Shown: positions 51,991 to 61,943, numbered from the stretch's first letter. The stretch: DNA of 64,000 bases from JACPNO01 sp963825405 (GCA_963825405.1 CAWGTB010000003.1:744001-808000), one strand, 5' to 3'. The notes: generated by a model not told the origin, from the letters alone. Numbers and translations are program-made.

Positions 51991-54900
51991 CTACTTAATC
52001 ATGACGAACGCGGTTGAAGTGATGCGATAGCCGTAGAGGGCGATCGCCGCTCTTCCTTTTCCGGCCAGGGAGCGTGGGATCGGGCCCATCGTGATCTGAT
52101 CAAGGCCAGCAAGAGTTCCCTCGGGGCCGAGAGTCGCAGTGGGAACCAGGGTCTCGCCCAGCAGGGCGTACAGCCCGGGCGCATTTCTGACACCGGTCGC
52201 GTACACCCGTAGAAAAACTTCATCCGATGCCGGACCCAAGTCGATCGGAGCAGGAACAATGGCACCGGACTCAATGCGATAGACCTGCTCCGGCGGCTGA
52301 GCGACACCGTTGCGGACCCGGTGCACTTCCGCTGCAGCGAGCCCGCTGGCGTTAATGCCAAACACAGAGGTCGCGGTGGGCTGCAGTATGATTTCCGACT
52401 GCCTGACAACTCCGTCCGCGGCACGGATCGTGACGGTCGCTGGTCCGTTGGCGAGGCCTGGCGGCATCACATAGTTCACCTGGTCCTGCGAGACATAGTA
52501 AAGTTCCGCCTGAGCTTGGGTCCCGAGTGTATCCGTCACCACGACACTGGTGCCACCCAGTGTCGTTGGCAAAGTGAGAGAGCGCGCGGCTGCGGTCGTC
52601 GTCGCCAGGTGGTCCCCGAATGCCGATACGATCGCGTTCGGGCACTGAACGCTTTCAATGAAGCTGGCTGCGGACACATTGACTAACGGACGTGGCACAG
52701 GCGGCTGGTTGAGAAAAACTATTGTCGATCCGCGCTCTCCGCCAACCACCAGATCGGGCCACTGATCTCCGTTCAGATCGGCAACTGCCAGACTGACTAC
52801 TTTCGGACCCACCGAGAAGCGAACGGCAGTACGAAATGTACCATCGCCGTTACCTTTGAGAAATCCCAAGTAGTTGCCGCTGGTCGAGCCGCAGAAGGGT
52901 CCGATACATTGACTGGCGAACACAATATCGGGAATTCCATCGCGATCGAAGTCACCGGCGACGGCGGCAATTGGCCCTAGCTGGGGTGAGTCGAAAACGA
53001 CGTCAGGGATTACTATCGGCGACTGGAAACTGCCGTCTCCGTTACCCAGAAAGACCAGGAGAGCCGGGAAGCTTGCACTAAAGCCAATGTTCCACGCATA
53101 ACGGCAGACTGCGATCACGTCAATCTTGCCGTCGCCGTTAACGTCAGCTAAGGCTGCGGCGATCGGGTTTAGCCCTGCGGAAACAGCGGAAGGCGGACCA
53201 AAAGTCCGGTCCCCATGAGCGAGCCAGGAATAAACAGTCACGCCAGCAATCGTGCCAATTGAATCGATCGCCACTACGTCAAGGAGCGAGTCGCCGTTAA
53301 GGTCGGCCGCGGCGGCCCATTCGGGGATCATTGCCGGCTGAAGGTCCAGCTTCTCGAACGTGCCGGCGCCGCTGCCCCACCGGACCTCGACACTGCTCCC
53401 GGCGCCATTTGAATACCCTGGAACCAGCAGATCCAATTTTCCGTCGTGGTCCAAGTCTAAGACCGAGAAGGGCTCTCCACCCATGTCGGCGGTATTCAAC
53501 ATTTGGTACGAGCCATCTGACTGGCCGGTGAACACCGAGGTGCCCAACGCTCCGACGGTGAGCAGATCGGCGATTCCGTCGCTATTGAAATCTCCCGGAA
53601 AGGCTCGCAATGCGGTAAAGAATACGGGAACCTGCGGGGTGCGAGCGGGCTGGAACGCGCCAAAGACACCATCGCCTCGGCCAAGGGAGATGTAGACTCC
53701 GCTGATATTTTCGACATTGTTAAGAATCGCGCCGGCTGCAATCAGATCCGGGAACCCGTCACCATTGACGTCACCAATAGATGTCTTGACGGTGTACGGT
53801 TCTAGGGGATAAGCAGGTGCACCCCAGAAGGTTCCGTCGCCACGGCCGAGCAGGACGGTAATTGTAGAGACATCGAAGCTCGAGCTGGTTTCCGGCGAAT
53901 TAGGCAGGATGAGCCGTGGCTCACCGTAGCCAACCACGATGTCAAGGATACCGTCTCCGTCAAAGTCAGTAATCACTACCGAGTTGGGCCCATCGCCTAC
54001 TGCGTAGCCCAGAGCGGAATCGAAGGTTCCGTCTCCGCGGCCCAAAAATACCATCACGGTGTTGTTTGAACTGTTGGTCGTAACCAGATCTAATTTGCCA
54101 TCTCGATTCAGATCGGCCGGCGCGATGGAGGTCTGCTCACTTCCGGCCAGGAACCGTTTGGGGGCGCCAAAAGTGCCGTCACCGTTGCCAAGCAAAATCG
54201 TGACGTAGTTGGGAGTGAACTCATCAAAAGTTTGTGGTGGATCGCTGGCATGACCGGCGACCGCCAAATCGGCTTTGCCATCGCCATTCCAGTCGCCGAT
54301 GGCGACCGATGCGGCAGGGGAACCAACCGTTAGTTTTCCGGCAGGTTTGAAGCCTCCCTTGCCATCGCCAAAGAAAACGTAGAGGTCCCCATTTCCGGAA
54401 CTGGTATCGGTAGCTATCAGGTCGATCTTGCCATCGCCGTTTACATCGCCGGCGGTTATCGATGTGGGCGAGCCACCCGCTGTTAAGTCAGCTGTACGAG
54501 TGAACACGTTGGGGCCGCCGCCGCTCAGCAATACGTAGATTTGGTTTGAATCACCCCTGCCTGCCACCACCAAATCCGTGCGCCCGTCGCCGTTCAGGTC
54601 CACCGCGAGCAACTTCCGGCCGACGGCTACCGGTAACGAGCCGACCACCGTCAACGTATCTGTGACCTGGACTACGTCGATGTTGGTGGGATCGTAGGTG
54701 CGCGCTTGTACCCAGCCCATGGAGCCGTTCCCGAAGAAATCTCCGGCGACGGCAAACTGCGCCGGGCTTCCGACGCCGGGCGGCGTGGCGGGAGGGCCAG
54801 ATGATGAAACCCGGGTTGGAAAACACGTCTTCACCTTGCTGTCGAAGTGAGTTTCTTGCGTCGCGATTTCGTAGGACGGGATCCGGAATCGGACGGCCGT

Positions 54901-55074
54901 GAAGGAGCCGTTGCTTTCCCGCTTGAGGACGTTGATATTGTCTCCGCTGCGCCCCGGGATCACGGGAGCAGTAAGAAAGGGGACGCCAGGACACACGGAC
55001 TGGGACCATCCGGGTAGAGCCGGAGTGATCAGCGCGCCCATCGCGGCGATCAACGTGAGCGTTCGATTCGCCAT
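51991..55074 (-). CDS. Secreted FG-GAP/VCBS repeat protein with Solibacter-type C-terminal domain
   Basis: A 1027-residue exported protein. After the signal peptide (LTLIAAMGALITPALPGWSQ), residues about 100-780 contain many FG-GAP/VCBS repeats with the calcium-binding pattern DVNGDGxxDLI and FLGNGDGTF, expected to fold as beta-propellers. The C-terminal 200 residues (VSAASFIESVQCPNAIVSAFG; AELYYVSQDQVNYVMPPGLANGPATVTI by landmarks; EVFLRVYATGVRNA; NFRY-like end ALYGYRITSTAFVMIK by landmarks) match the Solibacter uncharacterised C-terminal domain (TIGR03437), a strong lineage hint. Role unknown; probably a surface adhesion or carbohydrate-binding protein. Confidence 0.88.
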   Translation of the reverse strand: MANRTLTLIAAMGALITPALPGWSQSVCPGVPFLTAPVIPGRSGDNINVLKRESNGSFTAVRFRIPSYEIATQETHFDSKVKTCFPTRVSSSGPPATPPGVGSPAQFAVAGDFFGNGSMGWVQARTYDPTNIDVVQVTDTLTVVGSLPVAVGRKLLAVDLNGDGRTDLVVAGRGDSNQIYVLLSGGGPNVFTRTADLTAGGSPTSITAGDVNGDGKIDLIATDTSSGNGDLYVFFGDGKGGFKPAGKLTVGSPAASVAIGDWNGDGKADLAVAGHASDPPQTFDEFTPNYVTILLGNGDGTFGAPKRFLAGSEQTSIAPADLNRDGKLDLVTTNSSNNTVMVFLGRGDGTFDSALGYAVGDGPNSVVITDFDGDGILDIVVGYGEPRLILPNSPETSSSFDVSTITVLLGRGDGTFWGAPAYPLEPYTVKTSIGDVNGDGFPDLIAAGAILNNVENISGVYISLGRGDGVFGAFQPARTPQVPVFFTALRAFPGDFNSDGIADLLTVGALGTSVFTGQSDGSYQMLNTADMGGEPFSVLDLDHDGKLDLLVPGYSNGAGSSVEVRWGSGAGTFEKLDLQPAMIPEWAAAADLNGDSLLDVVAIDSIGTIAGVTVYSWLAHGDRTFGPPSAVSAGLNPIAAALADVNGDGKIDVIAVCRYAWNIGFSASFPALLVFLGNGDGSFQSPIVIPDVVFDSPQLGPIAAVAGDFDRDGIPDIVFASQCIGPFCGSTSGNYLGFLKGNGDGTFRTAVRFSVGPKVVSLAVADLNGDQWPDLVVGGERGSTIVFLNQPPVPRPLVNVSAASFIESVQCPNAIVSAFGDHLATTTAAARSLTLPTTLGGTSVVVTDTLGTQAQAELYYVSQDQVNYVMPPGLANGPATVTIRAADGVVRQSEIILQPTATSVFGINASGLAAAEVHRVRNGVAQPPEQVYRIESGAIVPAPIDLGPASDEVFLRVYATGVRNAPGLYALLGETLVPTATLGPEGTLAGLDQITMGPIPRSLAGKGRAAIALYGYRITSTAFVMIK

Positions 55075-55086
55075 TTGTCCCGAAGC

Positions 55087-56007
55087 CTAGCGCGAGCAGA
55101 CTGCGGTCATCACTCGGTTTTCGGTGTCGATGATTTCTTCGACAATTTTTAAACCGGCGTGGCGCGATACCAGCCAGCGGAAGGCTTCCGGAGTGTACAG
55201 GTAACGGAAATTGAGGAACACGCGCTCGCCGCGCTGCATGGTGACGGCCTGTCCGCCGACGGTGAGATGTAGATCGCGGCCGGCCTGGAAATGGCGGGTG
55301 AGCATGTGCAGGCCGGCGTGGCGTTCGTCCTTTTTGTGTTCGATGCGGAGTTCGCCATCTTCCTCGGAAATTCCCATGCCGGCCAGGGGAGCAAGGGCGA
55401 AGCGGCGCATGAGCGGGCGGCGGTCCTGCTCGGGGCTGGAGGCATCGAACAACTCGCCGTCGACGATCAGGCGGTCTTCAGGATGCAAACATTCGGCGAG
55501 GTGGCGAAGGTGGTCCAACGGATCGAAGCCGCCCAGCGTGTTTCCCGCCATCAGGTAGAGCTTGGGCGATTCAGCGGCGTCGCAGGCGAGCACCAGATGC
55601 ACCGGGCTGGCGATATCGGCTTTGATGCCGAGCGATTCGATTTCCGCGTCTTCACCGGCGGCGCAGGCGAGTTCGAGCAAGGGCTGACTCGCGTCCACGG
55701 GAAAATATTTCACTTGCAGGCCGGCGCGCTGCAGTCCCCTGAGCAGGGAGACATCCTTGGTTCCGTCACCCGCTCCGAAACTTACAACCGAAAGCGGACC
55801 TTGAAACTGGCGGGCTAACTTTTCCGCGGCGGCGCCTACCGCCGTCCAGGCGTTGCGCTGGTTCTCGGCGTCCTGCGAAAGGTCGAGCCATGCGCGCACC
55901 GAAAGCGGCGACCAATAGAAGAACTTTTCCGGCAGGTCGCGCGCTTCCAGCGCTTCGGCAAACTCATTGGCAATCTCGGCCTCGGTCAGCAGGACTTCTA
56001 TATTCAT
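55087..56007 (-). CDS. Histidine-specific (EgtD-like) SAM methyltransferase family protein
   Basis: A 306-residue protein of the EgtD-like methyltransferase family (Methyltransf_33). SAM-binding motif VVSFGAGDGTKDVSLLRGL is followed by KYFPVDASQPLLELA, LYLMAGNTLGGFDPLDHLRHL (by landmarks) and VDGELFDASSP; the C-terminal HMLTRHFQAGRDLHL and NFRYLYTPEAFRWL complete the fold. EgtD trimethylates histidine in ergothioneine synthesis; without EgtB nearby the substrate is unsure. The start MNIEVLLTE at 56007 is chosen because upstream residues are antisense of the next gene. It follows the FG-GAP gene's 5' side with 12 bp between. Confidence 0.8.
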   Translation of the reverse strand: MNIEVLLTEAEIANEFAEALEARDLPEKFFYWSPLSVRAWLDLSQDAENQRNAWTAVGAAAEKLARQFQGPLSVVSFGAGDGTKDVSLLRGLQRAGLQVKYFPVDASQPLLELACAAGEDAEIESLGIKADIASPVHLVLACDAAESPKLYLMAGNTLGGFDPLDHLRHLAECLHPEDRLIVDGELFDASSPEQDRRPLMRRFALAPLAGMGISEEDGELRIEHKKDERHAGLHMLTRHFQAGRDLHLTVGGQAVTMQRGERVFLNFRYLYTPEAFRWLVSRHAGLKIVEEIIDTENRVMTAVCSR

Positions 56008-56125
56008 GACTGGTACCAGCTTGAACTGCCCGCCCTGTCCAGCGCAACCTCGCCACGGCATCGCGTGCAAAAGGCCATCCCAGGGTGGCGGGGCTTCGGT
56101 TACACTATAGCGATAGGAGAGACCT

Positions 56126-56800
56126 ATGCGAGTGACGATTCTATTGATGCTGGCGTTAGCCACGGCAGCTTTTGCCGAGAAAAAGAGCAAGACCGCCGAG
56201 CGGCTGGAAGATGCCGCGGTGATGTTTTCCGAGATTATGGGCACGCCCGATAAATCGATTCCCCAGGACCTGCTGGAAAGATCGCAATGCGTGGTGCTGG
56301 TCCCCGGAGTGAAAAAAGCAGCGTTCATCGTTGGCGGCAAGTATGGCAAAGGTTTTGTAAGCTGCCGGAAGCCCGGCGGTGGGTGGTCGGCGCCGGCAGC
56401 GATGCGCATTGAAGGCGGGAGCTTCGGATTTCAGATCGGCGGTGCCGAAACCGACGTGGCGCTGCTGGTGATGAACGAAAGCGGTATGAAAAAGCTGATG
56501 TCGAGCCAGTTCACCCTGGGCGGTGAGGGCTCGGTCGCGGCCGGACCGGTGGGACGGGATGCCACGGCACAAACAGACGCCTGGATGCGCGCTGAGATTC
56601 TGTCCTGGTCGCGGTCACGCGGAGTTTTCGCCGGCATTTCGCTGCAAGGCGCCACGCTGCGGCAGGATGTGGACGATAACCAGGAAATGTACGGCAGAAA
56701 ATATGAGACTCCGGACCTGGTGAAGGGCGATATCGCGCCTCCCGCCGACGCCGCGAAGCTTATGGGGCTGCTGAATAAGTATTCCATGAAGAAGGGTTAG
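56126..56800 (+). CDS. SYLF-domain (YSC84-like) lipid-binding protein
   Basis: A 224-residue exported protein. Signal VTILLMLALATAAFA, then a SYLF domain (AERLEDAAVMFSEIMGTPDKSIP; CVVLVPGVKKAAFIVGGKYGKGF by landmarks; GGSFGFQIGGAETDVALLVMN by landmarks; RDATAQTDAWMRAEILSWSRSRGVFAGISLQG by landmarks). SYLF proteins bind phosphoinositides or other lipids in eukaryotes; bacterial members are periplasmic with unknown ligand. It is divergent from the EgtD-like gene and starts 118 bp away. An imperfect GC-rich repeat follows at 56820-56860. Confidence 0.85.
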   Translation: MRVTILLMLALATAAFAEKKSKTAERLEDAAVMFSEIMGTPDKSIPQDLLERSQCVVLVPGVKKAAFIVGGKYGKGFVSCRKPGGGWSAPAAMRIEGGSFGFQIGGAETDVALLVMNESGMKKLMSSQFTLGGEGSVAAGPVGRDATAQTDAWMRAEILSWSRSRGVFAGISLQGATLRQDVDDNQEMYGRKYETPDLVKGDIAPPADAAKLMGLLNKYSMKKG

Positions 56801-56863
56801 TAGCAGGGACCAACCACCGGCGGGTTTCAAACCATCGGACCGGTTTGAGCCCGCCCCCACATA

Positions 56864-58075
56864 GTGAACGAACAGCTAGCATACATAAAAAAGGGTCTCG
56901 CGGAACTAATCCGCGAAGAGGATTTGCGCGAGCGCCTGATTGAAGCGGCGAAGGCCGCGCGCCCGCTGCGCATCAAAGCCGGCTTCGATCCCACCGCGCC
57001 CGATCTGCATCTGGGCCACACCGTCCTGCTGCGCAAGATGAAACATTTTCAGGATCTGGGGCACACAGTGATTTTCCTGATCGGCGATGCCACTTCGCTG
57101 ATTGGCGACCCCACCGGCCGCAATGCCGCGCGCCCTCCCATGACGCGCGAACAGATCCTGGCCAACACCGAAACATACAAAGCGCAGGTTTTCAAGATTC
57201 TCGACCCCGAAAAGACCGAGGTCCGCTTCAACAGCGATTGGCTGGAGCCGCTGCGTTTTGCCGATATCGTCCGCCTGGCTTCGCACTACACGGTGGCGCG
57301 AATTCTGGAGCGCGACGATTTTGCCAAACGCTACCGGGAGCAGACGCCGATTTTCATCCACGAGCTTCTCTACCCGCTGGCACAGGCGTACGATTCGGTG
57401 GCGCTGAAGTGCGATGTGGAGATGGGCGGCACGGATCAGAAAACCAATCTGCTGGTGGGCCGTGAAATCCAGAAGACCTACGGCCAGCCGCCGCAGATTG
57501 TAGCCACGGTGCCGATTCTCGAGGGGCTGGACGGCGTCAACAAGATGTCGAAATCGCTGGGGAATTATATCGGCATCACCGAGCCGCCGGAAGTGATGTT
57601 CCGCAAGGTGATGCAGATCAGCGATGAGCTGATGTTCCGCTACTATCTGCTGCTCACGGATCGCAGCGAGGCGGAGATCGCGGCCATGCGCGGGCGGATC
57701 GAGCGCGGCGAATTGCATCCCATGGAAGCCAAGATTGAACTGGGGCGAATGATCGTCACCGATTTTCATTCCGCTGCGGATGCGGCGCGGGCGGCGGAAG
57801 AATTCAATCGCGTCGTGCGGCAGGGTGAAAAACCGAGCGACATGCCAACGGTGGCATTGCCGGAGGGCGTAAGGGCTGCGGGCGGGATCCGGATCGACAA
57901 GCTGCTGGCGAAAATCGGCCTGGCTGAATCGGTGAGCGATGCAGGGCGCAAGATCAAGGCGGGCGCGGTCGAGATTGACGGCGAGAAAGTGCGTGAGCTG
58001 GCAGTGGCGCTGCCAGACGGCGAATGTGTCATCCACGCAGGCAAAGGCTGGCGGCGCGTGATCGTGAAGACCTAG
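56864..58075 (+). CDS. tyrS: Tyrosyl-tRNA synthetase
   Basis: A 403-residue class I synthetase. The HIGH motif appears as LHLGHTVLLRK, tyrosine pocket FLIGDATSLIGDPTGRN, and the KMSKS loop as GVNKMSKSLGNYIG, with an S4 RNA-binding domain at the C-terminus (IRIDKLLAKIGLAESVSDAGRKIKAGAVEIDG by landmarks). The short-loop and LHLGH form fit the TyrZ-like subgroup. It charges tRNA-Tyr. The start GTG at 56864 gives MNEQLAYI. It is a plus-strand gene followed 19 bp on by the permease pair. Confidence 0.95.
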   Translation: MNEQLAYIKKGLAELIREEDLRERLIEAAKAARPLRIKAGFDPTAPDLHLGHTVLLRKMKHFQDLGHTVIFLIGDATSLIGDPTGRNAARPPMTREQILANTETYKAQVFKILDPEKTEVRFNSDWLEPLRFADIVRLASHYTVARILERDDFAKRYREQTPIFIHELLYPLAQAYDSVALKCDVEMGGTDQKTNLLVGREIQKTYGQPPQIVATVPILEGLDGVNKMSKSLGNYIGITEPPEVMFRKVMQISDELMFRYYLLLTDRSEAEIAAMRGRIERGELHPMEAKIELGRMIVTDFHSAADAARAAEEFNRVVRQGEKPSDMPTVALPEGVRAAGGIRIDKLLAKIGLAESVSDAGRKIKAGAVEIDGEKVRELAVALPDGECVIHAGKGWRRVIVKT

Positions 58076-58094
58076 CGGCTTAGTACAATGAGCG

Positions 58095-59321
58095 ATGCTC
58101 GCACCGGCTGACATTTTACTTACCGCCGCCGATGCCATTCGGGCGCACAAGCTGCGCGCGGCGCTCACGGTGCTCGGGCTGACCATGGGCGTGGCCACGC
58201 TCATCACCGTGATGACGCTGGTGCAAGGGGCGAATCGTTACGTCGAGGAGAAGATTGCCAACCTCGGCACCAATGTTTTCCGCCTGGCGCGCATGCCTTT
58301 TGCCGTCACCGATTTCACGGTGCTGGTAAAAGCTCAGCGCAACAAGCCCATCACTATCGACGATCTGCAGGCGGTGGCGGAAGGCTGCAGGCATTGCGAG
58401 TGGGTGGGGGCGTCGGTGAACAGCACACTCTCGGTGAAATATCGCGATCAGGAAATTCAGGACGCTACCCTGCGCGGCCACACGCCCAACATGGCCGATA
58501 TCGATACGCGCACGGTGTCGTCGGGCCGCTACTTCACGGAAGCCGAGGAGCACCATGCGACGTCGGTTTGCCTGATCGGCGATGCGCTGGTGACGCAGTT
58601 TTTCCCTGGAGTGAATCCGCTGGGACACGTGATTCGCGCCGAGGGCCAGGAATTTACGGTCATCGGCACGTTCGAGAAGATCGGCTCGGTGCTGGGGCAG
58701 GATCAGGACAATTTCGTGGTGATTCCGCTCACCAGTTATTTGCGGTTTCGCGGCGCGCGCTCCAGCCTGACGCTGGAGGTAAAGGCCGCGGGCGGCGAAG
58801 ACGTCTTTCAACGCGCGCAGGACGAAGCGCGGGTTATCCTGCGAGCGCGCCGCCACATCACCGGCGACCGGCCGGAAGATTTCTTCATCGGCACGTCGGA
58901 GAGTTATATTTCGCTGTGGCAGAGCATCAGCGGAGCGTTTTTCGCGGTGTTCGTGATGGTGAGCTCGATTTCGGCGGTGGTGGGCGGCATCGTCATCATG
59001 AATGTCATGCTGGTGAGCGTGACCGAGCGCACTAAGGAGATCGGCATCCGGCGGGCGGTGGGCGCGACCGAGCGGGATATTCTGCGGCAGTTCCTGGCGG
59101 AAAGCGTGATGCAGTGTTTGATCGGCGGCGCGATCGGCATCGGGATCGGATTCGCGTGTGCGCTGGCGCTGCGGACGTTCACGTCGTTTCCGGCGTCGGT
59201 GCAGACCTGGGTGGCGCTGCTGGGCGTGGTGCTGAGCTCGGTGATCGGGCTGTTTTTCGGAATTTATCCGGCGATGAAAGCCGCGGAACTGGACCCGGTC
59301 ACGGCGCTGAGGGCGGAGTAA
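58095..59321 (+). CDS. MacB-type ABC transporter permease
   Basis: A 408-residue permease. N-terminal helix (AHKLRAALTVLGLTMGVATLITVM) followed by a periplasmic MacB_PCD region (NMADIDTRTVSSGRYFTEAEEHHATSVCLIGDAL by landmarks), then VVGGIVIMNVMLVSVTERTKEIGIRRAVGATERDI and a final helix, ending AAELDPVTALRAE. It starts 19 bp after tyrS. The next gene is a second, similar permease 4 bp on, so they form a heterodimer; no ATPase gene is adjacent, suggesting it is shared from elsewhere. Substrate unknown. Confidence 0.88.
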   Translation: MLAPADILLTAADAIRAHKLRAALTVLGLTMGVATLITVMTLVQGANRYVEEKIANLGTNVFRLARMPFAVTDFTVLVKAQRNKPITIDDLQAVAEGCRHCEWVGASVNSTLSVKYRDQEIQDATLRGHTPNMADIDTRTVSSGRYFTEAEEHHATSVCLIGDALVTQFFPGVNPLGHVIRAEGQEFTVIGTFEKIGSVLGQDQDNFVVIPLTSYLRFRGARSSLTLEVKAAGGEDVFQRAQDEARVILRARRHITGDRPEDFFIGTSESYISLWQSISGAFFAVFVMVSSISAVVGGIVIMNVMLVSVTERTKEIGIRRAVGATERDILRQFLAESVMQCLIGGAIGIGIGFACALALRTFTSFPASVQTWVALLGVVLSSVIGLFFGIYPAMKAAELDPVTALRAE

Positions 59322-59325
59322 TGCG

Positions 59326-60584
59326 ATGACTGGCGCTGAATTCGGCGAGAATCTTCGCGTGGCGCTGGACACGCTGGCCGCGCGCAAAGTGCGCTCCGGC
59401 TTGACGATTCTCGGCATCGTGATCGGCGTGACCTCGGTGATTTCCGTCGCCTCGATTATCGATGGGCTCAACGGCTACATCCGCGCTCGCGTGCAGACGT
59501 TTGGCTCGCGGACTTTTTTCGTAGGGCGCATTCCATTCAGCTTTCGCCTGGGCCGATTGCCGGAAAACATCCGTCTGCGGAAGTATCTGCAGCCTGACGA
59601 TGCCGCGTTTCTAAAGGAGACGTGCCCTTCCATCGCCTACGCGACGGCCTTCGTGAACCGCATCAATTTCGGCGAACAGGTTGACGAGATTCGCTACGGC
59701 GGCGGCACACGTCGAGCGGTTCTTCCTGCGCGGCGTGGAGCCGGACTACTTTCGCGCCATCCCGCTGTTCGCGGTGGCACAGGGCCGGCCCATCACGCGT
59801 GACGATGTGGACCATGCGCGCTCGGTAGTGATCATCGGCCAGGCGATTGCCGATTCGCTGTTTCCGCATATCGATCCCCTCGGCAAGACGGTGCGGCTGA
59901 ATGGACGGCCGTATGACGTGATCGGCGTGTTCGAGAAGGATCCCGGACTGTTCGGAGGGTTCGGCGTGGATCAGTTCGCGGTGCATCCCGTTGACCAATT
60001 TCCACAAAAACTTTCCGGAGATTCGCGAAACTACTCTCGCCGTCGCGGTGCGGGATGACGCGGACATGAACATCGCGCGCAACGAGGTGATCGAAGCCAT
60101 GCGGCGCCGGCGGCGCGTGCCGCATCGCGCGGACAACGATTTCGAGATCGCCGATCCGGAATTTCTGACCAATCTCTGGAACCAGCTTACCGGCGCGCTG
60201 GCGCTGCTGACCGGCGTGATCAGCTCGATCGGTTTGCTGGTGGGCGGCATCGGCGTGATGAATATCATGCTGATCTCGGTGACGGAGCGGACGGCCGAGA
60301 TCGGCGTGCGCAAGGCGATTGGCGCGCGGCGCTCGGACATCCAAGTGCAGTTCCTGCTGGAGGCGGTCACGCTCACCAGTATTGGCGGCGCCATTGGAAT
60401 CACGCTGGGCGCGATTTTCGCGGCAACCGTGCGCGCGCTGGTGCCGTCGATACCGGCGACGCTTTCGCTGTTTTGGGTGGCACTGGGCGTCATTATGTCG
60501 GTGGGAGTCGGGCTCTTCTTCGGGTACTATCCGGCGCGGCGCGCCTCTCTGATGGATCCGATTGTATGCTTGCGCTACGAGTAA
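59326..60584 (+). CDS. MacB-type ABC transporter permease (two frameshifts)
   Basis: About 419 residues when repaired; a paralogue of the previous gene. Frame one: AARKVRSGLTILGIVIGVTSVISVAS and QTFGSRTFFVGRIPFSF; frame two: VERFFLRGVEPDYFRAIPLF and VIIGQAIADSLFPHIDPLGKTVRL; frame three: LVGGIGVMNIMLISVTERTAEIGVRKAIGARRSDI, ending ASLMDPIVCLRYE. The breaks near 59705 and 60000 look like single-base errors because the restored protein is complete. It forms a unit with the upstream permease. Confidence 0.8.
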
Positions 60585-60597
60585 CGAAACCAAGACA

Positions 60598-60680
60598 TTT
60601 CTCGCAGAGACGCAGAGAACGCAGAGAAAATCTTTCAAACAATAAGGGCTTGAAGTTCTCTGTGTACTCTGCGGCTCTGT
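60598..60680. repeat. Dispersed CGCAGAG-type repeat, paired inverted arms
   Basis: Left arm 60598-60630 (ctcgcagagacgcagagaacg core plus cagagaaaa) and right arm 60655-60680 (gttctctgtgtactctgcgg core) are inverted copies about 24 bp apart in the 240-bp gap after the permease pair. It is the same family as at 3359, 4337 and 8208; apart from this element the gap holds nothing seen. Confidence 0.75.
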
Positions 60681-60825
60681 CACTCCGGCCCGCGAGCACG
60701 GCTTCGCGCGCAGCCGCGAATTGCTACGCATGGTTCGAACGGGATCGGTGCCGCACGACGCCTCGCTCGGGTTCGCCATCGCGGGATTGGAGTTCGGATA
60801 GGTCTGCTAAAATTTGAGGCTTGGT

Positions 60826-61938
60826 ATGAGATCCCTGGGCCTGATGGTGTTGGTGTGGTCGCTGGCTGCGCCGCACGCCGCGTTGGCAAAGAAGAAAAAG
60901 GGCGATGGTGAGCCCACCACGCAAGTTCTGCAACTGCCCAAAGACCCGCCACTCGCGATCGTAGCCGAAACCTCGCGCCTGCAATTTCACGTGACGCCGC
61001 TGTCGGCCAAAGGCCTGCTCTCGGCGCAGGTTCGTGAAGCCCTGAAAGCTCTGCCGCGAATTACTGGCGGCGCGACGGTTGTGAAGCTGCGCGCGTTTGT
61101 GGCGGGCAGCGGCGATATGCGGCGCGTGCAGGCCATCGTTAGCGAAACCTTCACCGAACACCACTGGCCGCTGCCTGTGCTGAGCGTGGTGCAGGTGGGC
61201 GGTTTGCCGCTCGAAGGCGCGCAGGTGGTGCTGGAAGCGGTCTCGATGGCGAAAAGGGAACTGAATCCGCACGGGCTAATTTTCCTGGCGGGGCAGCAGG
61301 TTACGGGTCCCGGCCCGCTAGATCTCGTCGCGGCGCTGGCGGAAAAATCGCTGGCCGGACTGCGCACCGCGGTGACAGCGGGAGGCGCCACCCCCGGGGA
61401 CGTTCTGCGTGGGACCTGCTTCCTGAGCAGCCTGGACGATCTGGCGAAAGTGCGCGCGCATGTGGCAGCCAGTTTTCCCGCAGCGGCGTGGAACTTCGTG
61501 CAAATCCAGCGGGCGCCTGCGCGCGCCATCGTGGAATGCGAAGCCGTGGCGCGCGGGCAGGCGTCGTCTGCGGTAGCGCTCGAGTTTCTGAATCCTGAGG
61601 GGCTCGCGAAGTCGCCCAACTATTCGCAGTTGGCGCGGGTGAGTGCGCCGCGCATTGCCCTCACCGGAACGCAGGTGGCCTTCGGAATTCAGGATGCCGA
61701 TGCGAAACTGGCGTTTTCGCGGCTGGAGAAAGAATTGGGGCAAGTTGGCGCCTCGCTTAAGAACGCAGCCATGTCGAGCGTCTATCCGCTTTCAGAAGCC
61801 AGCGCCAACCTGGTGCGTAAAGTGCGCTTCGAATATTTGGACCAGGCGCGGCCGCCGGCCAGCACCATGCTGCTCTTTGAAGGACTGCCATCCATGGACG
61901 CCAGTTTCGCGCTGGACGTGGTGGCGGTGGCAAAATAA
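60826..61938 (+). CDS. Secreted protein with three Rid (YjgF)-like domains
   Basis: A 370-residue exported protein. Signal peptide (LMVLVWSLAAPHAALA) with a KKKKG stretch after it, then three Rid-fold modules of about 110 residues: one with LRAFVAGSGDMRRVQAIVSETF and PVLSVVQVGGLPLEGAQVVLEAVS (landmarks), one with AGGATPGDVLRGTCFLSSLDD and a third in LGQVGASLKNAAMSSVYPL. No obvious catalytic Arg-Thr core survives, so it may bind rather than deaminate. A plain Rid protein sits at 17151. The ATG at 60826 was chosen; a TTG 12 bp earlier is possible. Carbohydrate kinase follows 5 bp later. Confidence 0.6.
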   Translation: MRSLGLMVLVWSLAAPHAALAKKKKGDGEPTTQVLQLPKDPPLAIVAETSRLQFHVTPLSAKGLLSAQVREALKALPRITGGATVVKLRAFVAGSGDMRRVQAIVSETFTEHHWPLPVLSVVQVGGLPLEGAQVVLEAVSMAKRELNPHGLIFLAGQQVTGPGPLDLVAALAEKSLAGLRTAVTAGGATPGDVLRGTCFLSSLDDLAKVRAHVAASFPAAAWNFVQIQRAPARAIVECEAVARGQASSAVALEFLNPEGLAKSPNYSQLARVSAPRIALTGTQVAFGIQDADAKLAFSRLEKELGQVGASLKNAAMSSVYPLSEASANLVRKVRFEYLDQARPPASTMLLFEGLPSMDASFALDVVAVAK

Positions 61939-61943
61939 CGGGG

